5,611 nt of DNA from Flavobacteriales bacterium (GTDB lineage Bacteria > Bacteroidota > Bacteroidia > Flavobacteriales_F > PHOS-HE28). The translations under genes and the position numbers were made by a program. The DNA lies in the NCBI GenBank assembly GCA_025455765.1, contig JALOLX010000117.1, positions 1-5,611 on the forward strand, written 5' to 3'. Below, in pieces: positions 3,957-5,611 of the stretch. The notes beneath the pieces are model-generated. The model saw only the letters and a list, made by a program, of their open reading frames with translations, made no database searches and was not told the origin of the DNA. The first letter of the stretch is position 1. Every line of letters starts with the position of its first letter.

Positions 3957-5611
3957 ATGCCCGCCTCCGCCACATCCGCCGATCTGCAGCGCCGCTACGA
4001 TGCCCTCGTACAGCGTAGCCTGGCCGGTGTGTTCCGCACTACGCTGGATGGTCGGCTCCTGGAGGCCAACGATGCACTGGCCCGCATCCTCGGCTACCGC
4101 GATCGGGATGAACTGCTGCGACAACCCCTGCTGGAGCTCTATCCCAGCGCGGCCGCCCGCGACGCCTTCCTCCAAGCCCTGCGCCGCACCGGACAACTGG
4201 TGAACCACGAGATGGTGCTACGCCACCGCACCGGCCGCGAACTGCATGTACTGGAGAACGTCTTCATCGACGATGTGGAAGGGGAGGAGGTCACCATCCA
4301 AGGTACCCTCATCGACATCAGCGAACGCAAGCTGGCGGAGCTCGAGCAACGCTCGTTGATCGCCAGTTACCGCAGCCTGGTGGAGCACATCCGCGATGGT
4401 CTGCTGGTGGTGAAGGACGGTCGGGTGAACTATGCCAATCCTGCGGCTGAACGCTTGTTCGCAGTACCTCCACTGGGCGCAGAACTACTGAGCTTGTTCC
4501 ATGCTGCCGACCGTGCCGCGATCACCTCCTGGTTGCAAAGCGATACCTCGCGCAGCACACCACTTCCTGTCCGCCTGAGCGCATCGAGCGAAGAAGGCTT
4601 CGTGCTCTATGCCAACCCCGCGCCCTACCACGGTCCTGATGCCGTGCAGCTGACCTTGCAGGACCAGCGCGCACAGCAACAGCTGCTGAAGGAACAAGTG
4701 CGTCTGCAGATGATCGAGGAGGTGAACCAGGTGCTTCGCCAGGAGATCGCCGATCACCGCCGCACGCAGGAGGAACTGCGCCGCTCGCGCCGCTTCGCCC
4801 GCAGCCTGATCGACAGCAGTCTGGACATGATCATGGCCGCCAACCCCGACGGCGTCATCACCGAATACAACCCCGCGGCCAGCGTGCGTTTCGGCTACGA
4901 GGCAGAGGAGATCCTGGGCAGCAACTCGCGCTCCCTCTACGCCGATCCGGAGGAGTTCAAGCGGGTGCAGACCGAGCTGGACACCCACGGCATGTTCACC
5001 GGCGAGGTGCGCAACATCACCCGCACCGGCGAGGTCTTCACCAGCTTCCTTGCGGCTTCCAGGCTCTACGATGAGGATGGTGAGCTGCTCGGTGCCATGG
5101 GGGTGTCCCGCGACATCACCCGCTTGAAGCGCGACCAGGAAGCGCTCAAGGCCAGCGAGGAACGGTACCGCGACCTCTTCGAGAACGCCACCGACCTGAT
5201 CCAAAGCGTGGATGCGCAGGGACGCTTCGAGTACGTGAACGCGGCCTGGCACCGCACGTTGGGCTACACCGCAGAAGAACTTTCCGGGCTGCATTTCATG
5301 GACATCGTGGCGCCCGATCATCAGGCCCAATGCCGAAGGAGCTTTGAACAATTGATGCAGGGCGAGACCATGGGCCGCATCGATACCGTCTTTGTGGCCA
5401 AGGACGGGCGCCGCGTGCATGTGGTGGGCACCAGCAACCTGCGCGCGGTGGACGGCAAGCCCGTGGCCACCCGCAGCATTTTCCACGATGTAACGGCGGA
5501 GCGTGTGGCCAGCCTGCGCGTGCAGGAGCATGAGGCCAAGCAGCGCGCCCTGTTCCAAAGCAGTGAGCACCTCTTCTGGACCGCCGACCGCGACCTGAAG
5601 ATCACCTCCTA
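3957..5611 (+). CDS. Multi-PAS sensor protein, probably a histidine kinase (3' end cut by window edge)
   Basis: The first 551 residues of a large cytoplasmic signalling protein; no signal peptide or membrane segment is seen. In order: PAS 1 at about 10-125 (LLEANDALARILGY, ending GTLIDISERK); PAS 2 at about 136-235 (DGLLVVKDGRVNYANPAAERLF), the most divergent; a charged coiled coil at about 236-278; PAS 3 at about 279-392 (ITEYNPAASVRFGYEAEEILG, ending GVSRDITRLKR); PAS 4 at about 400-517 (EERYRDLFENATDLIQSVD, ending SIFHDVTAER); and the start of PAS 5 from about 526 (ALFQSSEHLFWTADRDLKITS). PAS domains bind small ligands or sense redox, light or oxygen; no heme or flavin ligand can be named here. 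Such arrays in Bacteroidota usually end in a histidine kinase, but no HisKA or HATPase is visible, so the output is inferred. The ATG at 3957 places PAS 1 about ten residues in. Confidence 0.87.
   Translation, partial: MPASATSADLQRRYDALVQRSLAGVFRTTLDGRLLEANDALARILGYRDRDELLRQPLLELYPSAAARDAFLQALRRTGQLVNHEMVLRHRTGRELHVLENVFIDDVEGEEVTIQGTLIDISERKLAELEQRSLIASYRSLVEHIRDGLLVVKDGRVNYANPAAERLFAVPPLGAELLSLFHAADRAAITSWLQSDTSRSTPLPVRLSASSEEGFVLYANPAPYHGPDAVQLTLQDQRAQQQLLKEQVRLQMIEEVNQVLRQEIADHRRTQEELRRSRRFARSLIDSSLDMIMAANPDGVITEYNPAASVRFGYEAEEILGSNSRSLYADPEEFKRVQTELDTHGMFTGEVRNITRTGEVFTSFLAASRLYDEDGELLGAMGVSRDITRLKRDQEALKASEERYRDLFENATDLIQSVDAQGRFEYVNAAWHRTLGYTAEELSGLHFMDIVAPDHQAQCRRSFEQLMQGETMGRIDTVFVAKDGRRVHVVGTSNLRAVDGKPVATRSIFHDVTAERVASLRVQEHEAKQRALFQSSEHLFWTADRDLKITS

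Noticed and set aside
4485..5570. Minus-strand open frame (361 codons) opposite the PAS protein
   Set aside because: The plus strand encodes clear PAS motifs throughout; the antisense translation has no domain and is a codon-bias shadow.

Overview
The window looks like chromosomal DNA from a high-GC member of the Bacteroidota, possibly a GC-rich Flavobacteriales lineage. Four things point there: promoter-like TAnnTTTG boxes with little use of Shine-Dalgarno sites; two exported proteins whose predicted signal-peptidase sites are followed by Gln; a long YwqK/MORN-type repeat protein; and a large multi-PAS sensor protein. The taxon is inferred; no rRNA or marker gene is present.

Layout. Positions 1-1912 hold two genes read leftwards. 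rpiB (ribose-5-phosphate isomerase B, 1912 to 1466) is followed, with an ATGA stop/start overlap, by a secreted M28-family zinc metallopeptidase (1469 to beyond the left edge), whose last few codons are missing. Positions 1913-2363 are a roughly 450-base divergent intergenic region. Positions 2364-3896 encode an exported 510-residue protein made almost entirely of about 18 YwqK/MORN-like repeats. After a 60-base gap, a cytoplasmic multi-PAS protein, probably a sensor histidine kinase, starts at 3957 and runs off the right edge. It shows four complete PAS domains, a coiled coil and the start of a fifth PAS, but its output domain lies outside the window.

The intergenic region is the most unusual part. 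It contains seven copies of the hexamer GTTGAT/ATCAAC. Three of them sit in exact TGTTGATAA nonamers, whose complement TTATCAACA differs from the E. coli DnaA box TTATCCACA at one base. It also has 13 GATC tetramers (10 as CGATC), several small palindromes, and an A/T-richer stretch next to the rightward gene. Genes on both sides point away from it. This fits a replication origin or DnaA-binding locus, or alternatively a dense operator for an unknown regulator; sequence alone cannot decide. A promoter-like box for the rightward gene is embedded in a pair of these sites 21 bp apart, and rpiB has a promoter-like match so close to its ATG that the transcript may be leaderless.

No obvious pathway links the four genes. 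RpiB serves the pentose phosphate pathway, the peptidase and the repeat protein act outside the cytoplasm, and the PAS protein senses signals. Apart from the rpiB-peptidase overlap they look like ordinary neighbours. No RNA gene, mobile element or CRISPR array was seen.
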